The notes below the pieces were generated by a model. That model searched no databases and was not told where the DNA came from. It was given only the letters and a program-made list of their open reading frames with translations. DNA of 64,000 nucleotides. Source: Saprospiraceae bacterium (GTDB lineage Bacteria; Bacteroidota; Bacteroidia; Chitinophagales; Saprospiraceae). The DNA is taken from the NCBI GenBank assembly GCA_016714085.1, contig JADJNW010000014.1, positions 124,001 to 188,000 on the forward strand. The letters are read 5' to 3'. The stretch's first letter is position 1. Each line of letters starts with the position of its first letter. Below, piece after piece: positions 1 to 9,202 of this stretch. Position numbers and translations under genes: made by a program.

Positions 1-629
1 CTTAGCGCCCAAAGCAATGAACCGTCCGGCGAAAATTTGGCCACGAATAAATCTGTCTTACCCGCTGCAAATAGTGTCGTATCAAGGATTTCAAGAGAAT
101 CTGCAAAAAAGCCTGTTAAAAAAATATTCCCTTCCGAATCACAAGTGAGATCATTGGCATCTTTGAGTCCCGGTCCATTGATGCTTTTCCCCCAAAGCGC
201 CTGCCCACCAGTGTCGTATTTTACAAGAAAAATTGCTTTTGAATTAGCAGTCGAATTCAGAATAAGCTCTTCAAAATCAGCTTGTTGCCAGAAATTTCCT
301 GTACAAATAAGTTGATCGTTCTGATCCAGCGTAATCGCAGTTATCTGATCTGGCAAGTTACTTCCGGCTCGCTTTGCCCACAAGACGTTGCCGTTGAGGT
401 TTGTTTTTATTAGAAAAATATCCTCTGCTCCGCGCGATTGCAATATTTTTATGCCTACGGGCAATTTATTTTGAAAAGTGCCCGCCAAAAAAATCGATCC
501 ATCCTTGTCGAGCGCTAATCCGCTGCAAGTCTCACTGCCAATATCGCCCCATTGCAAAACCTGCGTCCAGCTTTGCGCAAATGCAAAAGCAGACGCAAAA
601 ATAAATAGGAAGGAAAAATATATTTTCAC
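1..629 (-). CDS. SBBP-type beta-propeller repeat protein, secreted (3' end outside window)
   Basis: The reverse strand is open from a GTG at 629 to the window edge. It starts with a hydrophobic signal peptide (VKIYFSFLFIF...AFAQ). Repeats of about 45-50 residues follow, with the rhythm DGSIFLAGTF / FLVKYDTGGQALWG / GNIFLTGFF / LFVAKFSPDGSLLWA. This is the SBBP (seven-bladed beta-propeller) pattern of secreted Bacteroidota proteins. The product is probably exported, perhaps a cell-surface or T9SS cargo protein, but the C-terminus that would show a sorting domain is missing. The GTG start is inferred: no ATG precedes the signal peptide in frame, and an in-frame TTG lies two codons upstream. Substrate or role is unknown. 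Confidence 0.8.
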   Translation of the reverse strand, partial: MKIYFSFLFIFASAFAFAQSWTQVLQWGDIGSETCSGLALDKDGSIFLAGTFQNKLPVGIKILQSRGAEDIFLIKTNLNGNVLWAKRAGSNLPDQITAITLDQNDQLICTGNFWQQADFEELILNSTANSKAIFLVKYDTGGQALWGKSINGPGLKDANDLTCDSEGNIFLTGFFADSLEILDTTLFAAGKTDLFVAKFSPDGSLLWAL

Positions 630-774
630 AAGCAAATCTTTTGATACAATAGGAAAACAACAAAAATAAGTGACGTTTTTCTTCATTTTGCGTCTAATAT
701 TTGGAATAGCGCAAGACATTTTCGCAGCAAAACGAATTTGTTTTGCTAATTTTCCAAAAAAAATATTGAAACTA

Positions 775-805
775 TTGCTTTTAATCAACAAAAAGTTTAT
801 TTTTG
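775..805 (+). promoter_or_regulatory. Putative recA promoter (Bacteroidota type)
   Basis: TTG at 775-777 and TATTTTTG at 798-805 are 20 bases apart and fit the Bacteroidota consensus TTTG-N17-23-TAnnTTTG. Transcription would start near 812, leaving a leader of about 80 bases before recA. No LexA-like palindrome was recognised by eye. Confidence 0.5.
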
Positions 806-894
806 TCTTGTTTTCAAACAATTTAAAGATAGTCAATTAAAATTATCACGTATCTAATTCTTGTCTCAATATTGAATTCAAAAAATCAAAATTC

Positions 895-1971
895 ATGTCA
901 AAGGATAAAGAAGCCAAACTCAAAGCCCTACAATCAACGATTGACCGCTTAGACAAAACCTACGGAAAGGGAACAATCATGCGCCTCGGCGATAAACAAG
1001 TGATGGACGTCGAAACGATCCCCACGGGTTCGCTGGGCCTGGATGTTGCGCTGGGCGTCAACGGATTTCCGCGAGGGCGTGTAGTTGAAATTTATGGCCC
1101 GGAATCTTCCGGTAAAACGACATTAGCGATTCACGCCATCGCAGAATGTCAGAAACAAGGCGGTATCGCAGCATTTATTGATGCGGAACACGCATTCGAT
1201 CGTTTTTATGCTCAGAAATTGGGCGTGGACGTCGAAAATTTGCTCATTTCGCAGCCTGATCACGGCGAACAAGCTTTGGAAATAGCTGAAAATCTGATCC
1301 GCTCTGGTGCGATTGATATTATTGTTATCGACTCGGTAGCTGCATTAGTGCCTCGTGGTGAAATTGAAGGCGAAATGGGCGACTCGAAAATGGGTCTTCA
1401 GGCGCGTTTGATGTCGCAAGCCATGCGTAAACTCACAGCCACAATTGGGCGTACAGGTTGTACTTGCGTCTTTATCAACCAGTTGCGCGAGAAAATCGGC
1501 GTTATGTTTGGTAATCCCGAGACAACTACGGGTGGTAATGCATTAAAATTCTACGCTTCTATTCGTTTGGATATTCGCAAAACAGGCTCTGGTATCAAGG
1601 ATAAAGACGGCAATATCGTGGGTAACCATGTACGCGTGAAAGTTGTGAAAAACAAGGTAGCACCGCCGTTTCGCATTGCGGAATTTGATATCATGTTTGG
1701 TGAGGGCATCTCCAAATCTGGCGAAATTGTGGATATGGGTGTAGATCAGGATATTATTCAAAAGAGTGGTGCCTGGTATAGCTATGAAAGTGCCAAAATT
1801 GCTCAAGGGCGAGAGGCTGCCAAGCAATTCTTGATGGATAATCCGGAAGTTGCGAAGGAAATAGAATTGAAAATCAAGGAAAAATTGGTAAGCGGTAGCG
1901 GAACAAAGGTAAAAGCCAGCGTAGAAGATAACGATTTTGAAGGTGGTGAAGCAGAAGGCGCAGAAGATTAA
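895..1971 (+). CDS. recA: Recombinase A
   Basis: RecA forms ATP-dependent filaments on single-stranded DNA, drives strand exchange in recombinational repair and activates the SOS response. The 358-residue length is normal. Walker A is GPESSGKTT (68-76), Walker B lies around 141-148 (DIIVIDSV), followed by the L1/L2 DNA-binding loop region with EGEMGDSKMGLQAR and INQLREKIGVMFGNPETT. The C-terminal tail is acidic (DNDFEGGEAEGAED), as usual. The ATG at 895 gives the family-typical N-terminus. The gene stands alone, with its own promoter upstream and an inverted-repeat element 19 bases downstream. No intein or truncation is seen. Confidence 0.98.
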   Translation: MSKDKEAKLKALQSTIDRLDKTYGKGTIMRLGDKQVMDVETIPTGSLGLDVALGVNGFPRGRVVEIYGPESSGKTTLAIHAIAECQKQGGIAAFIDAEHAFDRFYAQKLGVDVENLLISQPDHGEQALEIAENLIRSGAIDIIVIDSVAALVPRGEIEGEMGDSKMGLQARLMSQAMRKLTATIGRTGCTCVFINQLREKIGVMFGNPETTTGGNALKFYASIRLDIRKTGSGIKDKDGNIVGNHVRVKVVKNKVAPPFRIAEFDIMFGEGISKSGEIVDMGVDQDIIQKSGAWYSYESAKIAQGREAAKQFLMDNPEVAKEIELKIKEKLVSGSGTKVKASVEDNDFEGGEAEGAED

Positions 1972-1990
1972 TTGATAGATATTATAACAA

Positions 1991-2118
1991 AGCTTAGGAA
2001 ACTTACTAAGTAAGGGTCAAAAATAACTCTTGGAACGGTACTTTTACATTTTCAAATTTACATTTTATGGCGTAGCCATCCCTATGGGACATTTTGACTT
2101 TTATAAGTTTCCTAAGCT
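1991..2118. repeat. 128-bp palindromic element with 15-bp terminal inverted repeats
   Basis: A perfect 15-base inverted repeat bounds the element: AGCTTAGGAAACTTA at 1991-2005 and its complement at 2104-2118. A second inner pair (GTCAAAA / TTTTGAC) extends the arms. The core contains two short palindromes, GGCGTAGCC and CCCTATGGG. It fills the gap between the convergent recA and M3 peptidase genes. It could serve as a bidirectional terminator, but the loop is far longer than needed. It has the look of a MITE or REP-type element. No second copy was noticed in this window. Confidence 0.7.
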
Positions 2119-2126
2119 ATCTTCAT

Positions 2127-3862
2127 TTATTCTAATAACTTATCTAATTCTGCTTTTACGAAGGCGCCTAATTCGCTTACATAAGCTCGGGAAAAGTCAA
2201 AAGCAATACCTGCGGCAGCATAAACTTCTCCAATAGGTTTGGTGTAGCCCAGTTTTAGCGCATCAATGTATTGTTCAATGGCTGTTGTAGGATTTTCGCG
2301 GTATTTTTTCCAAATGGCGATAGCCCCAAGTTGTGCCATCCCATATTCAATAGAATAAAATGGCGATTCAAAAATATGTAATTGCTTGTGCCACAGATAC
2401 TCTGAATATTGCTCCAGGCCTTCCCGACTAATATTTTTAGGATTAAATTCTACATAAATTTTCATCCACTCCGCTTTTCTTTCCGCACGTGTGTGCTGAG
2501 GATGTGTGTACAACCAATGCTGAAATTTATCAATTGTAGCGATCCAGGGCAAGATGCGCAATACATTTTCGAGTTGAATAATTTTTGCTCGCCGTAAATC
2601 TTCCTTATTGTTAAAAAATACATCCCAATGCTCCATTACCAATAATTCCATTGTCATGGAAGCAAGTTCGGCAATTTCAGAAGGCAGACCTTTTGAAGCG
2701 TTAAGTCTTTGATTTCTAATCAAATAGGAGTGAATCGCGTGCCCACTTTCGTGCATTAGCGTGCGAATATCGTTTTGCAAATAGGTTGCATTCATAAAAA
2801 TAAACGGTACGCCAGACAGGTGTAGCGGCATATTGTAAGCGCCAGGGCGCTTGCCTGGGCGCGATTCAATATCTAAATGGTTCATTGTCTTCATGATAGA
2901 AAGCACTTTGCCAAATAATGGGTGAAGATTAGAAAGGCAAGTAATCGCTTTCTCCAACAAATCTTCCGCACTTGAAAAAGGCCGAAGCGGTTCTTTACCA
3001 CCTGTATCTACATTTAAATCCCACGGGCGTAAAGCATTCAGGTTCAGCGCTTTCTGACGATATTCGTTAATGCTTTCTACTAAGGGCAATATTTCAGCAG
3101 CAATCGAATCATGGAAATGAAGGCAATCTTCGACTGTGTAATCGAACCGCCCTAAAGATTTAAATTTATAATCTCGAAAATTATCAAATCCAGTATTAAC
3201 AGCAATTTGCTGACGCTTTAGCAGCAATTCATCAAATAAATCTTCTAATTGCTCGGCATCCTGCAGAATACGCGTATTGATTTTGCGGTAAACGGCTTCG
3301 CGGCAGCTACGGTCGGTTTCTTCCAGTAAAGCAGTAGCCTTTTGCAAGGTCATTTGCTTACCGTTCATACCAATCGTCATTTCAGAAAAAATCTTACCGT
3401 ATTCCCGAGAGCGCAGCTGTACCTCAGTAGCCAAAGGCAGGTTGGAAGCACTATAGAGCTCAACCGCATTGCGGATATTGCGTAGATACGTAAAAAATAC
3501 TTCAGAATCCAGGCATTCCAGATAAGGAGAAGAAATGAGCTTTTTATGCAATTCGTTTTCGGTAGCTGCAATCCGTGGGTACAATTCCTGTACGGTGTAG
3601 TGATACAATTCCGCTGCATTTTGATTACTGCTATCCACCGTAACTTGAATGTATCTCCAGGCAAAAGTTTCACCCACAACGGCGTCCAGTTCCGTTTTGT
3701 CCCAAATCCATTGCTCCAGGTCAGAAGTATTATGAATCGGGCGTTTGAGCAAAGCTTCGTAGTAAGGCTTGAGCTTAGTCCAAACCGTTATTTTGAAGCC
3801 TTCCGGCAAAAACTCCTTTTTCTGGGATAGGGCAGTGTAATCATGTCCATGTTGCTGCTCAT
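2127..3862 (-). CDS. M3 family oligoendopeptidase (PepF-like), N-terminal frameshift
   Basis: Cytoplasmic zinc peptidase of the M3 (thimet/PepF) family, expected to cut short peptides. The zinc motif HESGH lies at about residues 392-396 of the long open frame, and the C-terminus (SRAYVSELGAFVKAELDKLLE-like) is family-typical. The downstream frame stays open to 3926, but its first ~35 residues look unlike the family. A different frame starting at ATG 3862 reads MSSNMDMITLPYP and then must change frame to reach KKEFLPEGFKIT. Adding one A to the A5 run (T5 at 3817-3821) joins them into a normal 578-residue protein beginning ...ITLPYPRKKEFLPEGF. The gene follows the DUF5606 gene and may share its transcript. 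Confidence 0.85.
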
Positions 3863-3946
3863 TTTTAGCAATATCTTCCTTCACAAAGTGTTGTATTCCT
3901 ATACCTCCGCAAAACGAGCCTTGCATTTACTACTGCCTTATTATGC

Positions 3947-4369
3947 TCACTCTTCTTCTTCTGCGGGGCTATCTTGGGTTTCAGAACTCAACATACCTTG
4001 TTCCTGCAATATTGCGAACCACTTTACGATTTTTTTGATGTCACCTGTGCTTACTTTATCTCGGTCGTAATTGGGCAAAATTTTTCCAAAATATTCATGC
4101 ACTTCTTTAGCGGATACATCTGCATTTACCGGTGGATGTTCATCTAATTTCGCCAGCATACTAGAAAATACATTTTTCAAGTCGGTGGTATCACCGTTGT
4201 CGGTGTAAATTCCTATGGATTCTAATGGTGTAAACTGGTGTTTCCGTGCGGGGGCAAACTTTCGTTTCCCTGAGTCTAATTCTTCGACGATAAGACCATT
4301 AGCGCGATTAGCAGCCATGCGATACAACCCGGACATGCCGGTTACTGCAATAATTTTTTCAAGATTCAT
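3947..4369 (-). CDS. DUF5606 family protein
   Basis: A 140-residue protein of a Bacteroidota-specific family of unknown function. The N-terminus MNLEKIIAVTGMSGLYRM is characteristic. The C-terminus is acidic (DSPAEEEE). I start at ATG 4369, ten codons inside the longest frame, because MNLEKI is the conserved beginning and a promoter -7 box lies just 28 bases upstream. There is no signal peptide or membrane helix, so it is probably cytoplasmic. It is read in the same direction as the M3 peptidase downstream, 84 bases away. Known: conserved in the phylum. Not known: activity. Confidence 0.85.
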   Translation of the reverse strand: MNLEKIIAVTGMSGLYRMAANRANGLIVEELDSGKRKFAPARKHQFTPLESIGIYTDNGDTTDLKNVFSSMLAKLDEHPPVNADVSAKEVHEYFGKILPNYDRDKVSTGDIKKIVKWFAILQEQGMLSSETQDSPAEEEE

Positions 4370-4396
4370 GATACATTCACCTCTTTGGTTGAGGTG

Positions 4397-4404
4397 CAAA
4401 GGTA
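4397..4404 (-). promoter_or_regulatory. Promoter -7 box of the DUF5606 gene
   Basis: The reverse strand reads TACCTTTG, an exact TAnnTTTG match, 28 bases before the chosen ATG at 4369. A clear TTTG at the -33 position is missing (TTCG nearby). Confidence 0.5.
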
Positions 4405-4677
4405 CGCACTAATTTGTCTCGAAGATAGCCCAGAAGCTCATTGCAAAATGTTAGAGAAAATATTAGGCGGGGGTAGATTCGGTATGTGCAGCATTCTTTC
4501 TCTCAATGGCTCAAAAATACAGATAAATTTGTTCAGTTCAAAGCGAAACGTTAAGATATTTTTTTTTGCAGTGACAAAAACGAGGTGTATTCGGTTAATT
4601 TGAGAAAGGGAACGGAGGGTTTTAGCAGGAATAGCAAGATAATAAACGGATTTATAATTTTTGAACGAGGTCTAAAA

Positions 4678-4705
4678 TTGGTATTGTCAAATTTCTCTAC
4701 CTTTA
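4678..4705 (+). promoter_or_regulatory. Putative promoter of the FRG gene
   Basis: TTG at 4678-4680 and TACCTTTA at 4698-4705 are spaced by 17 bases; seven of eight -7 positions match. Transcription would start near 4712, which supports the ATG at 4735 over the in-frame ATG at 4585. Confidence 0.4.
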
Positions 4706-4734
4706 AGCTTTTGAATTCCCAAACAAAATACCTC

Positions 4735-5619
4735 ATGCCAACCAACTTCGAAACTACCGTAAAATCCTGGGATGAATTGCGCTCGAAACTCACCAAAATG
4801 GGCAATACGCTCTGGTACTTTAGAGGACACGCCAATAGCGCCTGGGCCTTGCAGCCCAAGCTGGAAAGAGCCATCTTGACTTTTCAGGAAAAAGAATTAT
4901 TTGATGAATTTAAACGAACAGCTCATTTATATACAACCGATACCAATCATAAAGTGGAAACCAAAGTCGAATGGCTTTCGCTGATGCAACACCACGGCGC
5001 CCCTACCCGCTTGCTCGATTGGACGCGCTCTCCTTACGTAGCAGCATTCTTCGCGGTGAATGATTTGCAGATGGGAGACGATACGACTGCTGCGGTTTGG
5101 GCGGTGAATATTTCGGAAATTTTTAAAGAGATTCGTAAGAAAAACGAAAAAGATATTCGATTCAAATCACTTTTTAATCGGAATTACTTATTGCAACAAA
5201 CCCTGCCGGATGAGGATTTCGGAAGTATTTTCCTATCGGAATGGTATATCGAGGAAGACTTTAAGTTTCCATCAGCGGTACTGCCAATTGCGCCGTACTA
5301 CGCGCATCCGCGCCTGACGATTCAGCAAGGTGTTTATTTGGCACAATCCCGATTATTCAAAGATGATGAAGTGATGCTCGTGCCTTTTGAAGATGCGCTG
5401 CGCGATACCATGGAAGGTGAATTTGATGCGCGGTGGATTCAAAAATTTTATTTGCCCTCGAAATTACGTCCTCAGATGCTGCGCGAGCTGAACGCTATGA
5501 ATATCAACGATGCTACGCTATTTCCGGGCTTGGACGGCTTTGCAAAATTCCTGGCAAAAAAAGTGTCGGTACTGCTGGATGAAATTAAAAGTGGCGTGGA
5601 GGAGGAGAGAGACAAATAA
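4735..5619 (+). CDS. FRG domain-containing protein
   Basis: A 294-residue protein with the FRG domain, named for the motif seen here as WYFRGHANSAWALQPKLER near the N-terminus. The rest of the domain is visible in LMQHHGAPTRLLDWTRSPYVAAFFAV, which also matches the family. FRG proteins are scattered through bacteria and some phages, often in accessory or defence-like islands; their biochemical activity is not established. There is no signal peptide, so the protein is cytoplasmic. The ATG at 4735 follows a plausible promoter. The next gene, 34 bases on, is an AT-rich lipoprotein that may have arrived with it. No antitoxin-like partner is visible. Confidence 0.85.
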   Translation: MPTNFETTVKSWDELRSKLTKMGNTLWYFRGHANSAWALQPKLERAILTFQEKELFDEFKRTAHLYTTDTNHKVETKVEWLSLMQHHGAPTRLLDWTRSPYVAAFFAVNDLQMGDDTTAAVWAVNISEIFKEIRKKNEKDIRFKSLFNRNYLLQQTLPDEDFGSIFLSEWYIEEDFKFPSAVLPIAPYYAHPRLTIQQGVYLAQSRLFKDDEVMLVPFEDALRDTMEGEFDARWIQKFYLPSKLRPQMLRELNAMNINDATLFPGLDGFAKFLAKKVSVLLDEIKSGVEEERDK

Positions 5620-5652
5620 GAAAATGTCTAATTACGAAAAATCTTAAATTGA

Positions 5653-6273
5653 ATGAAAACGGTTTGTGCATTTTTGTTTTTTATAATTTTGATTGCTTGT
5701 AATTCTGACCCAAATGCCCATATAAAAAGTGGACACATTAAAGAAAACCTATATCAAAATGACCAGTTCGGTTGGAAATTTGAAATACCTGAAGGATGGA
5801 GAATCATGATAAATCTTGAACAAGATTATTGGAAAAATAAAGGAAACAAAATCGCGGATAACGCTTTTGGTGATAAAAGTATAGATACTTGGATAAACTT
5901 CTTTTCAATTGAAAAAGGAGTTTCATTAAACCAATTATCAGCTAATTCCACTAAATACGATCCTAATATTCATGGAAATAGTTATGAGAATAGCCGGAAA
6001 ACAAGATTCTATGGTATGAAAGAGTTATTAGAAAGAAAACCTAATGTGCAAGTAGATAGCAAAGAAGAAAAATATGTAATAGATGGATTAATATTCGATA
6101 GTTATTTCATGAAACTTTATAAAAATGATGAATTAAAGGGGTATCAATTAATTTTAGAAAAAAAATTTCAAAATAATGATATTCTTATGATTGGCTTATC
6201 CGCCACGGATGAAATAACTTTAAATGAATTAAAAGGTGGTCTTAATCGATCAAAATTTACAAGAAAAAATTAA
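5653..6273 (+). CDS. Hypothetical lipoprotein, AT-rich
   Basis: Not recognised as a named family. The N-terminus is a lipoprotein signal (MKTVCAFLFFIILIAC) with the lipobox ending at Cys16, so the 206-residue product should be anchored in an outer or inner membrane leaflet. The mature part is lysine- and asparagine-rich, with GWKFEIPEGWRIM followed by alternating beta-strand-like stretches, which recalls PsbP/MOG1-like folds of other Bacteroidota lipoproteins (weak). Codon use is visibly more AT-rich than the flanking genes, which suggests recent acquisition. It lies 34 bases after the FRG gene on the same strand, so the two may be co-transcribed. Confidence 0.75.
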   Translation: MKTVCAFLFFIILIACNSDPNAHIKSGHIKENLYQNDQFGWKFEIPEGWRIMINLEQDYWKNKGNKIADNAFGDKSIDTWINFFSIEKGVSLNQLSANSTKYDPNIHGNSYENSRKTRFYGMKELLERKPNVQVDSKEEKYVIDGLIFDSYFMKLYKNDELKGYQLILEKKFQNNDILMIGLSATDEITLNELKGGLNRSKFTRKN

Positions 6274-6278
6274 ACTCA

Positions 6279-6799
6279 ATGCAAACAAAACCAATGAATT
6301 TCAAAGAGTATCTCAATAGTTTGATGATTCTTCATGTAGCGCTATTAGCTGGTCAAGTATTCTTTATAGCGATCATTTATTTCCTTTTTTAATGCAAATG
6401 AACCCCCCTCTTACGGGCGTAGAAGCTACGGGTCAAATGGAAGTTTATATTATTGGTTTGCTTACGATTGCTTGCGTGCTGGCAAGCTCACATCTATTCG
6501 GGAGGCGTATTCGTGCGCTCAAGGAAGAAAACAGTTTGAGTGCAAAATTATCAGGCTACCGAGCTGCTTCGATTCTGCGTTACGCACTATTAGAAGGTCC
6601 TTCGCTGATTGCCATCATGTTTTATTTGATCGCCAACAACCTGATTTTGCTGATTTTTTCAGCGATGATTGTTATTTTATTTATCGTCTATCGACCTACA
6701 AAAGAGCGCTTAGTAGCGGATTTGGAACTTTCTCCTTCTGAGCAAGCAAAACTCGACGATCCCAATGCAATTGTAACGGAGATGGAGGTCAGGAGTTGA
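6279..6799 (+). CDS. Small integral membrane protein, frameshifted
   Basis: Two abutting frames encode one protein. ATG 6279 gives 37 residues with one membrane helix (ILHVALLAGQVFFIAIIYF) ending in TAA at 6390-6392. The next frame starts on the overlapping ATG 6392 and adds three more helices and a polar C-terminus (YRPTKERLVADLEL). Bacteroidota homologues I know of are single ~160-175-residue proteins with this order: NSL-LH-ALLAG helix, second helix, a YR-A-I-RYALLEGP segment, two helices and RPTK. Adding one T to the T6 run at 6385-6390 fuses the frames into 173 residues. Function is unknown. The 3' end overlaps modC by 11 bases, tail to tail. Confidence 0.75.
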
Positions 6800-7643
6800 T
6801 TTTTTTCTGGATGATATCCAAAACGATATCGGACTCGCCCTTTTCAAAGAGGATTGCTTTTTCTTTAGAAATCGCAATTCTGGTTAAACTGTTTGCAATA
6901 AATATTTCAGCGAATAAGTCATTGTTTTCCTGCATTATACGAATTATTTTTCCGAATAAAGTATTGGTTGCTTGTTCTTGCAATATTTCTGATAACGCCA
7001 CTTCACGAATAAATCCATTCTCTAAAGCCAAAATCCGATTGGACATTTTAACAATTTCGCTAATATCATGACTGACAAATAGAATGGTCAAGTGATATTT
7101 TTGATGCAATTGCAAAATATAATCCTGCAAACGAGAACGGGTTTTAATATCCAGTGCTGAAAGCGCTTCATCCAGAAGCAAAATTTTGGGTTGATTGACC
7201 AAAGCCCGCGCCAATGCTACGCGCTGTTGCTGCCCACCCGACAAAGTATTTGGATAACGATGAACGAGTGCTTCTAACTCCATGATTTGAATTAGCTCCT
7301 CAACGATAGGAGTAGATTGACCTCGACGCAAAGCGTAGGTCAGATTTTGACGTACCGTCATATTAGGAAAAAGCGCATAATCTTGAAAAACAATGCCTAC
7401 CGGGCGCTTTTGAGGAGAAAGATTTATTTTTTGAGCGGTCGCTAAACAAATTTGGTGATTGCAAAGAATGATACCGCTTTTGGCTTCGGTCAATCCTGTG
7501 ATGAGCCGCAACAAAGTCGTTTTGCCGCTGCCCGAAGGGCCTGTCAATGCTACAAATTCGCCTTCGGCCAAATTTAATTTTGCATCCAGCAGGATTTCGC
7601 CTTCGGCGCTCAGCAATTTTTTTTGAACGTCAATTTCTAACAT
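6789..7643 (-). CDS. modC: Molybdate ABC transporter ATP-binding protein
   Basis: ATPase of a molybdate/tungstate importer. Walker A GPSGSGKTT, Q-loop FQDYALFPNM, signature LSGGQQQRVALARAL and Walker B ILLLDEALSAL are all intact in 284 residues. The C-terminal ~70 residues are related to the MOP (molybdate-binding) region position but look short and degenerate. Its ATG at 7643 touches the stop of modB at 7644, so modA-modB-modC form one reverse-strand operon. ModC could also be a general sulfate/phosphate-like ATPase; the gene order with ModB and ModA decides the call. Confidence 0.9.
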   Translation of the reverse strand: MLEIDVQKKLLSAEGEILLDAKLNLAEGEFVALTGPSGSGKTTLLRLITGLTEAKSGIILCNHQICLATAQKINLSPQKRPVGIVFQDYALFPNMTVRQNLTYALRRGQSTPIVEELIQIMELEALVHRYPNTLSGGQQQRVALARALVNQPKILLLDEALSALDIKTRSRLQDYILQLHQKYHLTILFVSHDISEIVKMSNRILALENGFIREVALSEILQEQATNTLFGKIIRIMQENNDLFAEIFIANSLTRIAISKEKAILFEKGESDIVLDIIQKKINS

Positions 7644-8318
7644 TTACAGCAATCTTTTCGCTCGTTGGTTGAAGGTATAAACTACCATTAAAATTACAAA
7701 CGAAAAAATCAGCAAAACCAGCGCGTAGCGATTTGCAATGGCATAATTTAAGCTTTCCACCTCGTCGTAAATAGCGATGGAAGCCACACGCGTTTCACCT
7801 GGAATATTGCCGCCGATCATCAGAATAACGCCAAATTCACCGACCGTATGGGCAAACGACAGTACAGCGCCTGTAAGCAGAGAAGGTTTAATATTAGGCA
7901 GTAATACTTTAAAAAAAGTTTTTATTTGAGATTTTCCTAATGAATAAGAGGCTTCCGCCAAATTTGGAGGCAGATTTTCCAAACCCGATTGTACCGGCTG
8001 AACCATAAAAGGTAGGCTGTAAATGACCGATCCGATCACTAAACCTGTAAAAGTAAAGACCAATCTCAAGTCAAAATGATCTTGTAACCAAGCCCCCAAC
8101 CAACTGCTTGGTCCAAAAGCAATCAGCAAATAAAAACCCAGCACCGTCGGCGGTAGCACCAAAGGCAGACTGACTAAAGCTTCTAATACTGGCTTCCACT
8201 TGAACCGCAAGGAAGACAAGGCATACGCCAAAGGTACGCCGATAAGCAAGAGTAAGCCCGTTGTAATAATTGCCAGTTCGAATGTAAGCAAGAGCGTTTG
8301 ACTAAATTCGCTGCTCAT
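7644..8318 (-). CDS. modB: Molybdate ABC transporter permease
   Basis: Inner-membrane channel subunit, 224 residues, about five hydrophobic helices. It contains the BPD permease EAA-type loop (EASYSLGKSQIKTFFKVLLPNIKPSLLTG region) that docks on ModC. The PLVLPPTVLGFYLL segment and HTVGEFGVILMIGGNIPGETR are characteristic of ModB. It is located between modA (8 bases upstream) and modC (adjacent), so the subunits are made together. Confidence 0.93.
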   Translation of the reverse strand: MSSEFSQTLLLTFELAIITTGLLLLIGVPLAYALSSLRFKWKPVLEALVSLPLVLPPTVLGFYLLIAFGPSSWLGAWLQDHFDLRLVFTFTGLVIGSVIYSLPFMVQPVQSGLENLPPNLAEASYSLGKSQIKTFFKVLLPNIKPSLLTGAVLSFAHTVGEFGVILMIGGNIPGETRVASIAIYDEVESLNYAIANRYALVLLIFSFVILMVVYTFNQRAKRLL

Positions 8319-8326
8319 ATTTTATT

Positions 8327-9147
8327 TCATTGAACGCTGCTTGAAGTCTTAGGTAACTGATAGCCATATTTTGAAAAAATAGCGCGTCCTTTTTCAGAAA
8401 AAAGATAATCAAAAAAACGCTGACTAACTGATGAATGCTGCGTCACACCATATTTTGTAATAACCACACCTTGCTCGATGGGTTGATAAGCAATAGCGTC
8501 TATTTCTATCCACTTGCCTTTGCCCTGTATTTCGGGTGCAAGAACGATAGATTTGGCGGTAAAGCCCAATTCACAAGCCCCGGAAGCAATATATTGGTTC
8601 GTTTGCGCGATACTTTCACCAAAAACGAGTTTGGATTGAACAGTTTCGTATAAATTATAATATTTCAATAAATTCAGTGTCTGCAAGCCATAAGGCGCAG
8701 TTGCAGGATTAGCAATAGCAATTTTTTGAATCGAATCTTGAGCCAATAATTCTTGCCAATTATTCAAATCAAAATCCCGCATCGTCCAAAGCACCAATGT
8801 TCCGTAGGCACACGCGCGCGGAGACTCGGCGGCAAAACCCCTTTGAAACAAGGTATCGGGGTATTTCATATCAGCAGAAATAAAAATATCATAAGGTGCG
8901 CTTTGCATAATTTGTGCCGTAAGCTTCCCCGAAGAACTAATCACTTGCTCCAACTGAATACCTGTTTCTTCTTCAAAACTCTGCTCCATTTCTTCCATTG
9001 CGAATTGGACGTTTGCAGCCACCGCAATCAGCAATTTTTCATTTGCATTATTTTTTTATTGCAATTGGCGAAAGCCAGTGTAAAAACCGCAAAATGTAAA
9101 ATGTAAAATGTAAAATATAAAAGGCGTTTCCAACTCAAATTCATCAT
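8327..9147 (-). CDS. modA: Molybdate-binding lipoprotein, frameshift near the N-terminus
   Basis: Periplasmic solute-binding subunit. The mature domain is clear (LLIAVAANVQFAMEEM, ISSSGKLTAQI, PYDIFISAD, typical ModA ligand segments) but its frame has no ATG and no export signal. A different frame from ATG 9147 encodes MMNLSWKRLLYFTF...LAFANCNKK, a lipoprotein signal peptide with a plausible Cys acylation site. Adding one base to the A7 run (T7 at 9051-9057) joins the two into a 273-residue lipoprotein. A start at TTG 9034 would give an unexported protein, which is unlikely. The signal-peptide region contains the 7-bp tandem repeat listed separately. Confidence 0.85.
9091..9118. repeat. Tandem 7-bp repeat (AAAATGT x3 plus one variant copy)
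   Basis: AAAATGT repeats three times exactly (9091-9111), followed by AAAATAT. On the reverse strand it lies inside the proposed modA signal-peptide codons, where loss or gain of one unit would change the frame. Confidence 0.8.
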
Positions 9148-9202
9148 GTGTATCACAATTTATTTAAAATTTGAGTACTTTAATAAAATTTTATTTACAT
9201 CA

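Larger units (their letters stand above)
4370..4734. other. Intergenic region with divergent promoters
   Basis: These 365 bases separate the divergent DUF5606 and FRG genes. They hold the two promoters listed separately and a T9 run (4559-4567). The frame that runs in from 4585 towards the FRG gene begins upstream of the FRG promoter and is not family-like, so I do not count it as coding. Nothing else was recognised. Confidence 0.6.

Noticed and set aside
3863..3926. N-terminal extension of the M3 peptidase from ATG 3926
   Set aside because: The residues are not family-like, whereas a one-base correction gives the expected N-terminus from ATG 3862.
4585..4734. Fifty extra N-terminal codons of the FRG protein
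   Set aside because: They lie partly upstream of the promoter at 4678-4705 and do not resemble the family start.
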